Shown here: positions 24,340-34,988 of the stretch, in pieces
How the letters are laid out: the number at the start of each line of letters is the position of its first letter
Position numbering within the stretch: position 1 is the first letter of the stretch
Source of the DNA: Labia minor
Lineage: Eukaryota; Arthropoda; Insecta; Dermaptera; Spongiphoridae
Length of the DNA: 64,000 nt
Direction of reading: 5' to 3'
Assembly (NCBI GenBank): GCA_963082975.1
Contig: OY720347.1
Location: forward strand, 11,886,225-11,950,224
The notes under the pieces: generated by a model
Seen by the model: only the letters and a program-made list of their open reading frames with translations
Database searches by the model: none
What the model was told of the DNA's origin: nothing
Translations under genes and position numbers: made by a program

Positions 24340-24495
24340 TCTTTCATCGATTCCATCTGTTAGTTCGTTGTTTGTTATTCAACCGTTTGCATCAATAAAT
24401 TCCTTTATTTTGTCTCAATCAGCTTTAACAGGCCTCCCAGAAGGTCGTTCCAAATTTCTCAAAGTATTAAAATCCTGTTTTTCCACTAGTATTAT
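24340..24495 (-). pseudogene. Mariner transposase N-terminal relic
   Basis: Read on the minus strand from about 24490, the frame gives VEKQDFNTLRNLERPSGRPV, then after a stop DKIKEFIDANG. This matches the end of the N-terminal helix-turn-helix region of mariner transposases (F-x-x-G-D-F-x-T...ER-x-GRP followed by a D/E-x-I block). At least two stops; no terminal repeats found nearby. A fragment only. Confidence 0.6.
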
Positions 24496-24961
24496 TTGGC
24501 GACAATACCTGCAACTTCTCTATGACTTTTGTCTTGCTTGAGTATAAAATAAATTAATCTTTTATTAAATCAAATGCCACTTTCAACTTGTAAATTGGAA
24601 AGAATATTAAAAAAATAAATTATTATTCAGAATCAAGGGAATTTTTCTTCATTTCTTACCTTGCTATATATCACTTGTCAAAATAAATATCAACAAAGCA
24701 GTTTAAATTTGTATTTAACAATGAAAAATACAATTAAATCATCTAAATAAAAAAAAAAATACTAACCCCATACATAGAAACTATATTTTACTATAAAAAA
24801 TCTCTCTGGAAACTTCTTTAATATAAACTTACTTATATTATAATAATAACTAAATTAAAACAATAGAAATAAACTATTTTATGACTAGTATAAAGAAAAC
24901 ATTTCAAAACGTAAAATAATATAATAATAAAAATAATATATTGTATAATATTATATGTACG
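24496..24961. other. AT-rich spacer
   Basis: 24496-24560 may be further mariner relic; the rest shows nothing recognisable. Confidence 0.4.
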
Positions 24962-24969
24962 TTATAGAT

Positions 24970-25236
24970 CAGTGATTCTTCTCTTTTTTTACCGCGGCAC
25001 ACTTTTAACAATTTAAAAATTTGGCGGCACACAAAGAAAAAGATAAGAGTAAAAGTTTACCGTATTGAAAAAAAGTGGTCCCAAAAACGGTTCACCTTTT
25101 GTTTTTTTTAGAACCATATTGAAAAAATTTAGAAAAACAAAGTCGGAAATGTTTAAGAGCCTCTTTACATTTGGAATAATTTAGCGGCACATTTTCATAA
25201 TTTCGCGGCACACAAAAGTGGTTGAGAGAATCACTG
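24970..25236. mobile_element. hAT-type MITE (GCCGCGGCAC group, copy 2)
   Basis: Ends CAGTGATTCTTCTC and GTTGAGAGAATCACTG, with near-identical 8-bp duplications TTATAGAT (24962-24969) and ATATAGAT (25237-25244). The interior CGCGGCACAC words and the core TTTTTTTAGAACCATATTGA match 13154-13426 in reverse orientation. Confidence 0.85.
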
Positions 25237-25244
25237 ATATAGAT

Positions 25245-25639
25245 AAATATATTTTCACTAAAAGATGAAAAAATGTTTTTTATAAAATATACATTTAATA
25301 CAATAGAAAAGATGTTCAAAAAAAGTTTGAATATTTTTTTAATATAACCAGAAAACATTTTCTTTTTTTTCTTTATTTTATTCATAATATTTGAACGCAT
25401 GTATTTAATTTCTATTCCATAAGATCGAAAATCTAGTAATACATATAATTTTAACGTTCTTTTTTAGATTTATATTTTATGTAAAATAAATTTAAAATAA
25501 AAATCTTTATTATTATTATGATAACAAAAAAAAAAAAAAAAAATGTTGGCAACTTTAAATATTCAAATAAATTTTATCCATAATCTTGGAATTTTATAAC
25601 AAATATTTCAGTAGTAATCTATAACTATAATTTTTTTTT
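25245..25639. other. AT-rich spacer
   Basis: Poly-A run near 25528-25543. The Lys/Phe-rich minus-strand frame at 25092-25400 overlaps the MITE and is not a gene. Confidence 0.45.
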
Positions 25640-26101
25640 CCTGATGACGGGAGAGAGGAGTGATGGTGATGGTGAAGAGTTCTAATAATAATGTATTTTT
25701 TCAGTAAGTTGAACATATATCTTCATTTTAGTCTGGGATTTCCTGGAGATTTCAATGGAATGATTAATCATTTGGTTAATACCTTAACAATCAGGTATGG
25801 TAGGTACCTACTAATAGGATGGATGATAGAAAAAGTATTTAAGTGGATATGGAACTCCGCCCATTGGGCGTTGAACTTGAATGGGATTGGCCGTTGATTC
25901 TAGGAGCACGAGGAGTCTAGGGCGGTGCTTTAACCGGCCCTGAACACGCACGCACCTACACACCGAAACGCACTGGATATACAACACACTAGGAGACCGA
26001 CCGACCTATACCACCTCAAGGCAATGCTTGGTCACCTGAAACTGGACGGTGTTTTCATTCAGGAGGCGACATCTTGCGATCGTACACCTGATCCACCTTA
26101 A

Positions 26102-26132
<31 letters not shown>

Positions 26133-26165
26133 GTAGGATCGAAATGTCGACCTGTATGCTTGTTC
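25640..26165. promoter_or_regulatory. GC-rich unique island, candidate regulatory block
   Basis: About 0.5 kb of non-repetitive text ending in an (AC)n tract at 26102-26129. Notable words: CGCCCATTGGGCG (palindromic, near 25858), GATTGGCCGTTGATTC, CACCTCAAGGCAATGC and TCACCTGAAACTGGACGG. The 68-codon frame at 25691-25897 has no known domain. Either a conserved non-coding element or an unrecognised exon. Confidence 0.35.
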
Positions 26166-26506
26166 TACGGCATTCCATTGGAGAGTTAGACAAACATAAA
26201 CAGAAATGAAAATGAAATCTTATAAATATTTTTGAAAATAATTAAAATAAAAATCCTCCTCTAATGAATTCATTCGTCATTTTTACTTTGCTTTATTTGA
26301 AAATTAACTCTTTAATGAAATTAATACATTTACTTGGGAAAATATATCAATTTTCATTTAAAATTAAATTAATTACTAATATATAAATAATAATAATAAT
26401 AATTGTATAATCCAAAACATGATACACTAAACAACATAAAAAGATGTGATTGAAATTATATTATATTACTTAAATTAAAGAAATTAAATATTAATTAAAA
26501 ATAAAA
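26166..26506. other. AT-rich spacer
   Basis: TAA run near 26385-26402; nothing else. Confidence 0.45.
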
Positions 26507-27110
26507 GCTGGAGTGTCTCCACTCGACTATCCCGCAATTTGAATTGGATTAATTAACATATATTATATATTAAAATTAAATTTAATTAATTATAAATTAA
26601 AATTAAAAAATAATATTTATTAAATCAGCGCATGTTTGGGTCTTTGTTGATGGCACCACGTCACGTGTTGGCGTATGATTTGCAGTGTTGAAAAATTAAT
26701 TCCGGTACTTTCAGCGATTCAATCAAGCTAAAATTTTATATATAGCAGTTTTATACAATTTTTAATCATGTGAAAAATTATCAAACCTAGATCTTTATTT
26801 TTACGGTCACTTTAGAGGAAAAAAAATCAAAACGTTGTAGGTAATGACCCTCTTCTGGTTGAGCTACATTTCTCAAAAGTTGATAGAAAACTATGAATTT
26901 TGAATAATGCCCTTATACCAAAATTCATTATTCTAGCTCAAACCGTTTTTGCGTAATCTTGTCTACATACATACACACACGCATACACATACAGACATTT
27001 TTCTCAACGTTAATGAAAATGATTCAGGAACCTTCAAAACGTATAAAAACATAAAAATCTCAACATCGAAAATTTTAGTGATCGCAATACTATCTCTGGC
27101 GAGATAATAA
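26507..27110 (+). mobile_element. A-family repeat, copy 3 (full length)
   Basis: Starts GCTGGAGTGTCTCCACTCGA and ends with the hairpin ACTATCTCTGGCGAGATAAT. It retains the CACGTCACGTGTTGG block near 26655 and a short central microsatellite (ACATACACACACGCATAC). One of the best-preserved copies. Confidence 0.9.
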
Positions 27111-27893
27111 AAAAGAAAGAAAAAAAATAAATTTTAAATTTTACATTTCATTTTCATCTACCAAAACGAAATTTAAAAAATCTGATATTTGGACTAAATT
27201 ATTTATATAGGTAATATAGATATATACCAAACATTATAAATTTAATTCTAATGTAAAATTAAATTAATATATATTAAGATTTTAATTTAAATTAAATTAA
27301 TTTATATAAAAACAATTTCATTTTCATCCCAAAAAATTATTTATATTGTAATAAATAAAATGAATAAAATACATATAAAATGAATGTAGGTACAAGTAAA
27401 TGTATGTGTGACTATTTAATTTAAAATAATACCTATTAATAAATTATTATCGAAAAATATTTTTATATTTCTTTATAATTTATAAAAATCAAATTGAAAT
27501 ATATGAATGATGATGAATGTGAAATATATATACTTACACATCTTTAATATTTATTTTAAAATTTAATCAATAACACTTTTCGGTCAAGGTATGTGAAAAA
27601 AGAATGGCTCACAGAATAAATATAAAGTGATTGTGAGAAGGATATGCAAATGAACTTCCGAACAAGTAAAAAGAAAAAAAATACTTAAAAATATAGGTAT
27701 ATAACTTATTAATATTTCTAATTTGATACAGATTAAACCTAAGCATTTCCTATTTAATTTTATTTAATTATTATTATTTTTTTTTTTTTTTGTATATTTT
27801 TTTTATTCAAGAATTATATAAAAAAAAAATTAAAATCAGTAGAATGTAAATTTAAAAAAAAAGATTTCAAATAAATAATTTAATTATAAAATA
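27111..27893. other. AT-rich stretch
   Basis: T-rich run near 27778-27792. Nothing recognised. Confidence 0.45.
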
Positions 27894-28031
27894 AGCTGGA
27901 GTATCTCCATTCGACTATCTCGCTTGAATTAGATTAAATAACATAATATATTATATTTAAATTAAATTTAATAAATTATAAATTATAAATTAAAATTAAT
28001 AAATAATATTTATTAATCCAGTGCTTGTTTG
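27894..28031 (+). mobile_element. A-family repeat, copy 4 (5' fragment)
   Basis: GCTGGAGTATCTCCATTCGA through the AT-rich block to CCAGTGCTTGTTTG, then the match stops. Only the first quarter of the element is present. Confidence 0.8.
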
Positions 28032-28609
28032 TTATATACCTACATATAATAGGTAGTTGTACATAATTTTAAATATTATACAATTTTAAATATTATATTA
28101 TCTAAATTAGGAGGACCAAATATTATGTAAATCTTTAATAAAACATTAATTAAAATATCCTCCTCAATGTTAAGCGTTTGTATCATTTGACAATGTAAAA
28201 AAAAAGAAACATTAAAAGAAGATAAAATAAATAAATGTTTAAATTTTAATCGTGAAAACTAAACCAACAACTTCATTTCAATTAACAAATTCATGATCTT
28301 AACCAATGTAAATGAATTCATTCCATTGCTTTTCTATTTAAAAGCAAATAAAACATGGTAATTAAAGAATGACTCGATGAATCTATAAAGACTCCACCAT
28401 AACTTAAATCTTAACTAAATCGATATTTTTTTTTTAGAAAGGTGAAGGTGAATTTTATTTTTATAATCTATCCAATGAACTTTAAAAAATATTCGTATAA
28501 TTCCATTTTAAATTGATCACAAAGTATCCTATAAATATGTATATACATCACTTTCATCACTTTTGATTTACATTTGTAAATTATCCAGTAAAAGATTGTA
28601 ATTTATTTA
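28032..28609. other. AT-rich spacer
   Basis: Slightly more complex text at 28255-28400 without copies here. No coding signal. Confidence 0.4.
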
Positions 28610-28920
28610 TGTGGGAATTGAAACCTGCTCATGCTTGAGACAGGGCCTTTGATGACGTCCAGGAGAAAGTCTCCCACCTCCTTCTCCCGCCACGATGGTC
28701 GGTAGGGGCGGGATTAAGATATAAATTGAAAAGCGAACTCCCGCAAGGGATTCTTCTTAGATTCTTGATTCTTCGCTATGATGATGAGAGAGTGTTTGTA
28801 TTTGTATAGGTATATTATTTGTAAATAAACCATTTTATAGAAAAGCCCAAACAAGAAGTCTTCCTGTTGCTCTATCGAGAAAGTCACCAATCGAACCCCT
28901 TCCACATTGCTACATTTATA
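28610..28920. promoter_or_regulatory. Unique island rich in transcription-factor-like sites
   Basis: Contains CCTTTGATGACGTCC (TCF-like CTTTGATG overlapping a CRE-like TGACGTC), TCTCCCGCC (E2F-like), GGGATTAAG (Bicoid/Otx-like), TTGTAAATAAACC (forkhead-like) and a second GATTCTT block. The 63-codon frame at 28714-28905 shows no domain. Clustered sites in an otherwise AT-only region suggest an enhancer; this is inference. Confidence 0.35.
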
Positions 28921-30058
28921 TAATTCCTAAATATCTAAAAAATTATTTGGAGAGAGGAAGTGGATTTGGGGGGATTTGAAGATAATATTATTAAATATGA
29001 TGATGATGTATATGTAATAAAAACTTTTTATCCTATTATTATATATATTTTTTTTAAAATAGTTTCAATTTTACCTTCTCATCTCAGAATTTTTATAAGA
29101 TTAAATAAATAAAACCGCAACGTTTTTTTTCGATTGCAGAAGGAGTAATCGAAACGTTGTGTATTTTTAGTGTTTTTGAATAAATTTACAATAAAATATC
29201 AATATATGGTTTTATTTACAAAATTCCCTTATAAGAATGATTTAAATTTTTCTTTAATATAATACAGAGAAAGATTATGTATTATTTAATTTAATTTAAT
29301 AAATGTATACTTTAAAATATCAAAATATATATTTATTTCACTCGAAAGATTTTATCAAAAAGAATATATACCTAAATTTAATATAAGAATACTATTGTAG
29401 TTGTAGTATTTATCAAGTGTTAAAATTGAAATTGATTTGTGCTATACTTAATGTATTGATTAATTCATTTATAATAAAAACATCGATAATTACCTATATG
29501 ACATAAAAAACAAACAAATATAATAATAATAATAATAATAATCATAATAATAATCGGCATATAACATTAGTAATATTTAATAGTAGGGTCTCTTTAGCAT
29601 GACCCATGACCATGCTAATCCTCCACTTAACATTATCAACCTTTTAAAAAAAGCAAAACTAGACAAACACATACACACACACACATACACACAAATATAT
29701 ATTCATACACTATTAGATGTGGACAATTTTTTTGCATAGGTATAGAATTTATGATGTTTATTAAGTTCTAACTTATATTTTTAGATCTTATCTTGAAAGT
29801 TTAATAGCTATAATTAAATTTATTAAATGACAAATATTTAAATGAAATAAAATAAAAATATAAATTGTATTTTTTTTTTTTTGATCACCCATAAATTCAT
29901 TAAAAGTAAAATTAATGCTTTTAATCATAATTTATGAAAAAAATGTAATAATACTTATTTTATTTGTATTGTAATTTTATCACTCTATCACGAGGCGCTT
30001 AAGAAAAATTTACTATAAAAAAACAAACAATCAGACAGACATACAATAATTTTTTGAA
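28921..30058. other. AT-rich stretch
   Basis: TAA run near 29523-29553, (CA)n near 29668-29692, T-run near 29870-29882. A short inverted pair around 29110-29158 (CCGCAACGTTTTTTTTCGAT and ATCGAAACGTTG) may form a hairpin. No genes. Confidence 0.45.
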
Positions 30059-30557
30059 GGTAACTGTTTACAAAACGGAAAGCTTCAGGGGTTCGGATGA
30101 AACTTTGCCAATGGATTTCTTTTTTAATTCCAAAGAAACTCTATGCAATATTTCTCGGTCTCTTCTACTTTAAGAGATAAAAAATATTAAAGTTTGACAG
30201 ATAAACTAGTTATGAATGAGCAGCGATTTAATAATGTTTTATTGACTAATTCACTAATTTTTGGTTTTTTCGGTTCATTTTGAATATAGAAAAATTATTT
30301 AATTAATTATTTTTTTAATTTTCATATATCCAAACCGAACTAAAAATAAGCAAAAATTAGTAAAGCCCTCTGCTAGCCAAATAATAAAACATGGTAGCTA
30401 AATTGAATTTTAATGAATTTATATGTTAATAATTTGTATGTCAAAAATTAGAAGAGACCGAGAAATATTGCATAGAGTTTCTTTGGAATTAAAAAAGAAA
30501 TCCATTGGCAAAGTTTCATCCGAACCCCTGAAGCTTTCCGTTTTGTAAACAGTTACC
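30059..30557. mobile_element. Foldback element with perfect 109-bp arms (G family, copy 2)
   Basis: Left arm 30059-30167 begins GGTAACTGTTTACAAAACGG; the right arm 30449-30557 ends with its exact complement. I found no mismatch over 109 bases by eye. The interior has a second inverted pair (CACTAATTTTTGGTT / CAAAAATTAGT). It shares TTTTTCGGTT-type words with 23332-24040, so the two look like one family. No coding capacity. Confidence 0.85.
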
Positions 30558-30609
30558 AAAAAATATTATTTTTATTAATATTAATTTTTTATATTATTAT
30601 TATTATTGC

Positions 30610-30895
30610 CAGGGCCGCGGCGTGCACGTGTGCAAGGTGGGCGCTGCCCACGGGCGCCTGGTGTAGGGGGCGCCAAACTGACAATTCTTTTTTATTTTAT
30701 GTATTCTGACTATATTTTTAAATTTATTAATTTATTTAGAAATATTCAAACTGTGAATTAGAGCATTGTGCGTAAAAGTGTAAATTAGTGCCAATAGCAA
30801 GTAAGATAAGTGGTAAGCTTTTATTGTTCTATTGATAAAGGGGGCGCTTTTTAAAAATTTGCACACGGGCGCTTTGCACCCACGTCGCGGCCCTG
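30610..30895. mobile_element. hAT-type MITE (CAGGGCCGCGG group)
   Basis: Ends CAGGGCCGCGGCGTG and CACGTCGCGGCCCTG, an almost perfect inverted pair. GGGCGCC words occur near both ends. Flanks ATTATTGC and ATTATTAT suggest an 8-bp duplication in a TTA-rich target (6 of 8 match). Confidence 0.8.
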
Positions 30896-30903
30896 ATTAT
30901 TAT

Positions 30904-31469
30904 TATTATTATCTATAAGTAAAGTTATATGAGTGAGTATGAATGAAAGTCTGAAAACATAAAAATAAATATTTGCAAAATTAAAATATCATTTATTGGT
31001 GTTTTTTTAGAATATGTAAATAATAAAGAATTTTTCTTTTACTTAAACTATTGTTTCCTCTGTAAAAAAAAATTTGACCAACTTTAAAAAAAAAAGAATC
31101 AGAGATAATTTTTTCGATTTAGAATAAATTTATAATAAATGTTTATCTTTTTAAAAATGTTCAAATATCATTATATGAATTACATACATATATTGCGTAT
31201 ATACCTACGTTTTAATATGTATATATGTTGATAGAAATGGAAGAAATTGAAAATTCAGTAAGAAATACGTATGTAGATAAGTACAAACATTTATAGTAAC
31301 TAACCATAGTTGAAATCTGAATAGGTTTGTTATCTTTTTTTTTTTAATAATATTGACTTTGATTTACTTTTTAAGTTGTTTTGTTCTCGTTTAGTTTGAC
31401 ATTTTGAATCCCTATTTAATGGTTAAAAAAAAACACAAATCTAGTAAATCAAGTCTGAATATTAATTGG
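30904..31469. other. AT-rich spacer
   Basis: No recognised structure apart from homopolymer runs. Confidence 0.45.
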
Positions 31470-31935
31470 ATTTGATACATTCACTCTCTGAATGCTGTAA
31501 TACAGTAAATCTGCCCTCCTGTGACATGCTCTATTGTACATCTGTGTGGTCTGTGTGTTTTGCAAGGTTTCGGACTCATCTGGAAATTGAAAACGAACCT
31601 CTCTCTCTCTTTCTTTCTTGGAGGGCAATTAGACGGCGCCCGGAGAGCACATACAACTCGGGCGCATTGTATGCTAATCGCGGGGGTCTGCTTTAGAGGA
31701 TGGGGGAGAAAAGACCAAACAGCCATGTCTTGTGGTGTGTGGCACAAGACCACACAAGGCCTGGCTAAATGCTGCGACACTTGCATAACACCCGTGGAAC
31801 CCATCGACGATTCTTATCGGGGTTGGCCATCGATACTCGGAATTCCGTATGTCCACCGAAAGCTAATTCTGCAAGACAACACACTTGTCGCTTTACTTCT
31901 TACCACACACACACACACACATTCAGAGAGAGAGA
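31470..31935. promoter_or_regulatory. GC-rich unique island, candidate regulatory block or exon
   Basis: Non-repetitive text with an octamer-like GTATGCTAATCGCGGG near 31668, GACGGCGCCCGGAGAG and TTATCGGGGTTGGCC, ending in (AC)n and (GA)n near 31902-31937. Open frames run on both strands (for example 139 codons at 31521-31940), but none shows a known domain, and several frames open at once is what GC-richer sequence gives by chance. I favour a conserved non-coding element. Confidence 0.35.
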
Positions 31936-32047
31936 GATAGAAAAATATTCATGTTCTTAATTAATTATAAAATTTTAATTAAAATAATAAATAAATAAAT
32001 AAAAATAACTTCTTTATATAAAATATCATCAATCATCAATCAAATTG

Positions 32048-32215
32048 TGACCGCTGATTTAGTTTCACATCGTGTCCTATCGTCAAATTTTGCAAGGTGA
32101 ATTTGACTCACTTCCCAATGTTCGAATGAGCTGAAATTTTTCATACATATGTAACTTCGATGACAATGCAACTTTCAGGTTCTTCCCAGTTCATAGGCAA
32201 CCTCGGAGGTATTAT
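32048..32215 (+). repeat. Direct repeat, unit 1
   Basis: About 168 bp starting ACCGCTGATTTAGTTT and containing CCAATGTTCGAATGAGCTGA and TTTCATACATATGTAA. Closely matches 32645-32815. Its first bases look like the end of a CAGCGGTC-type MITE. Confidence 0.75.
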
Positions 32216-32371
32216 TAATTAATTATTTGAATTTGTATAGAAAAATAATAATATAATAATAATAATTTAATTGAAAGATATAACATTCATTCATATCTGA
32301 CATAAAATAGTTAAAGTTTATTCAAATGTTAAAGAAATAAAAACAAAAAAGTTTTCTTTTTTACACTAAAT

Positions 32372-32652
32372 CAGTGGTCGGAGAACCGGGGTAAATTACC
32401 CAAAATGGGGTAAAAATGAAACTTTTGTGAGTAAAAAGTATATATTTTTAATTTGCTTTATAAACCTGTTAGTATTTTTACAAATTAAATTTTTAGTTAT
32501 TGCTTTCTTTTCAAAATTATCATGAGGGCTATAATAAGAAAGATGTTAAAAAGAGGCGATTTCGTTTTTTTTTTTTGCTCTTCACCATGGGGTAATATCA
32601 ACTTACAGAAAGCTATTTCGGAGTAATGATTAAAAAAGTTCCCCGGCCGCTG
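32372..32652. mobile_element. hAT-type MITE (CAGCGGTCGG group, copy 1)
   Basis: Ends CAGTGGTCGGAGAACCGGGG and GTTCCCCGGCCGCTG. GGGGTAA words occur on both sides. It matches 53347-53614. The flanks CTAAAT and ATTTAG are inverted, not direct, so no clean duplication is visible and the locus was probably rearranged. Confidence 0.8.
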
Positions 32653-32815
32653 ATTTAGTTTTACATCGTGTCCTGTCATCAAATTTTGCAAGTTGAATTT
32701 GACCCACTTCCCAATGCTCGAATGAGCTGAAATTTTTCATACATATGTAAATCCGATGACAATCATCCCAGATCATAGACGACCATAGGTATTATTAATT
32801 ATTAACACTAAAACC
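32645..32815 (+). repeat. Direct repeat, unit 2
   Basis: Second copy of 32048-32215, beginning inside the right end of the MITE (GCCGCTGATTTAGTTT). The two copies bracket the MITE, consistent with a duplication that included one MITE end. Confidence 0.75.
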
Positions 32816-32884
32816 TGAAATCATCAACCGTGCGAAATTTTTGTCAAGACTAAAAATTAAGAAATAAAAAGAATATAAAAAACA

Positions 32885-33251
32885 CTTTTTAAAAACACGC
32901 TTTTATTTAAATTCACTAAAAAGGAGAAAAAATAATTTCTCCACACACACCACGATTTCCTTATAATTAATCATATCTAAAAAATGAAAGCGTGGGCGAC
33001 AAACATGCAGGGAAAGGAAAAGAATACGAAAGATATTTCACTGTATATGCACAAACCTTTATGTATTTTTACCTTTTCCACTATACTTGATAATTATTTC
33101 TATTTAAAGTAGAATTTGCATTTTTCTTTGAAGGTTTGGCATCCACGCTTTCATTTTAGATATGATTAATTGTAAGGAAATCGTGGTGTGTTTGTGGGGA
33201 AATTATTTTCACCTTTTTAGTGTATTTAAATAAAAGCGTATTTTTAAAAAG
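32885..33251. mobile_element. Foldback MITE with about 110-bp arms
   Basis: Left arm 32885-32995 contains ACACCACGATTTCCTTATAA and GAAAGCGTGG; the right arm 33143-33251 contains the complement (CCACGCTTTCATTTTAGATA, AGGAAATCGTGGTGTG). Roughly nine of ten bases match. The loop of about 145 bp is non-coding. Class unclear; target duplication not resolved in the flanking A/T runs. Confidence 0.8.
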
Positions 33252-33689
33252 TTTTTTTTTTATATTTTTTTAAAAATATATATAAGTATATATATATATA
33301 TATATATATTTATAGCTATACCATATATTATCAATCATTATTATCAATTAATTTAGTATTATTAAAAAATAAAATAAATAATAGTTAACCTCTAAAAAAT
33401 AATAATTAAATAAAATTATTATATGAAAAAGAAATATTTCTATTGAACAAGAATAGATAAACAATTTCTTTAAGAATATATTAAATATATATATATATGG
33501 TGTTTGTGTGTGTGTGTGTTTGTTGGAAGCCAGTGTAGGCTTATCAGTTTTTAGCAACAAGCCGGAATTTTTATTTATTTATTTTTTTTTTTTATTTTTG
33601 TTTTTTTTCTTAACATTTTATTCAACCTTGTTGAGAGATTTGAACGAGCGACTTCATCGATAAACATAAAAAAACGAGAGAGAAGAGAG
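33252..33689. other. AT-rich spacer with simple repeats
   Basis: (TA)n near 33288-33308, (GT)n near 33504-33520, T-run near 33582-33594. The GAGCGACTTCATCGATAAAC text near 33645 is unique. Confidence 0.45.
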
Positions 33690-33870
33690 AGAATATTCAA
33701 GAGTGGTTTGTCACGAGTAGAGACCCGGCGGGGATTCGTTAACCCTGTAAAGAAGAAGAAAAAAACATCGATTTTTGATTAAAATAAAAATATTTGTGTT
33801 GCAGCCCGGGGTTCGATGCCTGGCAATAGCGGTCCTGGGTATTTGTCCGTTGAATGCAAGCGGCCTTTTA
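33690..33870 (+). repeat. Possible tRNA-derived SINE fragment
   Basis: GGTTCGATGCC near 33810 fits the pol III B-box consensus GGTTCGANNCC, followed by CCTGGCAATAGCGGTCCTGG and an A/T-rich tail. No matching A-box at tRNA spacing and no cloverleaf, so it is not a functional tRNA gene. No second copy in the window. Confidence 0.35.
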
Positions 33871-33929
33871 TAATATAATAATAAAAAAAACAAAAAAAAA
33901 ATCATCGTAAAAATAAATGTAAAAAAAAC

Positions 33930-34438
33930 CACTCGCGCGCCTCCTCTTCGTCTACTATGTAATTTTCTCGAGATAAGATTTTCACATACTTTATACCAAT
34001 AATCGAACTAGTTAATTATAAGTTAGGGTCGCGCGCTCTCTCAAGCAGCCTTTCCTTTTCTATGCTCGTGGGCTCTCAGATCTCTCTCTTCCCCCCCCCC
34101 CCCACCTCTCCCCTTCTTTATATTCCCCCGCTTACCCTTCTGACCAAATCAGTTGCCTTCATACATACATGGATTTACTTATAGATAGACTAGATGGCTT
34201 GGTGTGTGTGTGTGTGTGTGTTGCTAACAAGCCTATCGACGCGGCAGCCCAATTGCAGGGCTTTGATCTATCATCATTATCATCATCATCATCCACATTA
34301 TCATCATTTCTATTACGCGATTAATCGATTTAGACACTTTTAATTTATTTTTAAGACTTTTTATTACAAATAAACAAAATTAAATGAAAACAAAAACTTA
34401 GAATAATATTATGTAAATAATCATATTTAAAAAAAAAT
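33930..34438. promoter_or_regulatory. Unique island with simple repeats, candidate regulatory element
   Basis: Blocks CTCGCGCGCCTCCTCTTCG, GGTCGCGCGCTCTCTCAAGC and GACGCGGCAGCCCAATTGCA, interrupted by a C-run (34092-34103), (GT)n (34202-34220) and CATCAT runs. No repeat copy or frame. From about 34325 it is plain AT-rich spacer. Confidence 0.28.
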
Positions 34439-34837
34439 CTGGAGTGTCTCTACTCGACTATCTCGCAAATTTGAATTGGATTAAATAACATAATATATTA
34501 TATTTAAATTAAATTTAATTAATTATAAATTATAAATTAAAATTAATAAATAATATTTATTTTTCCAGCGCATGTTTGGCTCTTTGTTGATGGCACCACG
34601 TCACGTGTTGGCACGAAAGATTTGCAATGTTAAAAAATTAATTCTGGTACTTTCAGCGATTCAATCAAGCTGAAATTCTATATATAGAAGTTTTATACAA
34701 TTATTATACATGTGAAAAAATTATCAAACATATATCTTTATTTTTACGGTCACTTTAGAAGAAAAAAAAAAACGTTGTAGGTAATGACCCTCTTTCTCTC
34801 GGTTGAACTACATTTCTCAAAAACCGTTTTTGCGTAA
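34439..34837 (+). mobile_element. A-family repeat, copy 5 (5' two-thirds)
   Basis: CTGGAGTGTCTCTACTCGAC through the CACGTCACGTGTTGG block to AAAACCGTTTTTGCGTAAT, then abruptly fused to the tail of an opposite-orientation A copy. Both outer ends of the composite at 34439-36909 are therefore A-family 5' ends. Confidence 0.85.
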
Positions 34838-34915
34838 TTTTCGATGTTGAGATTTTGATGTTTATATACGTTTTGAAGGTTCCTGAATCATTTTCACTAA
34901 GGTTGAGAAAAATGT

Positions 34916-34919
<4 letters not shown>

Positions 34920-34950
<31 letters not shown>
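34920..34950. repeat. (GT)n microsatellite, LINE 3' flank
   Basis: About 15 GT units, belonging to the A repeat's central tract, directly followed by the LINE's poly-T (poly-A on the minus strand). Confidence 0.9.

Positions 34951-34988
<38 letters not shown>

Noticed and set aside
31521-31940. 139-codon frame as a gene
   Set aside because: Frames are open in several registers on both strands, there is no recognisable domain, and it ends in (AC)n/(GA)n repeats.
33790-33860. tRNA gene suggested by GGTTCGATGCC
   Set aside because: No A-box at proper spacing and no cloverleaf; kept only as a possible SINE fragment.
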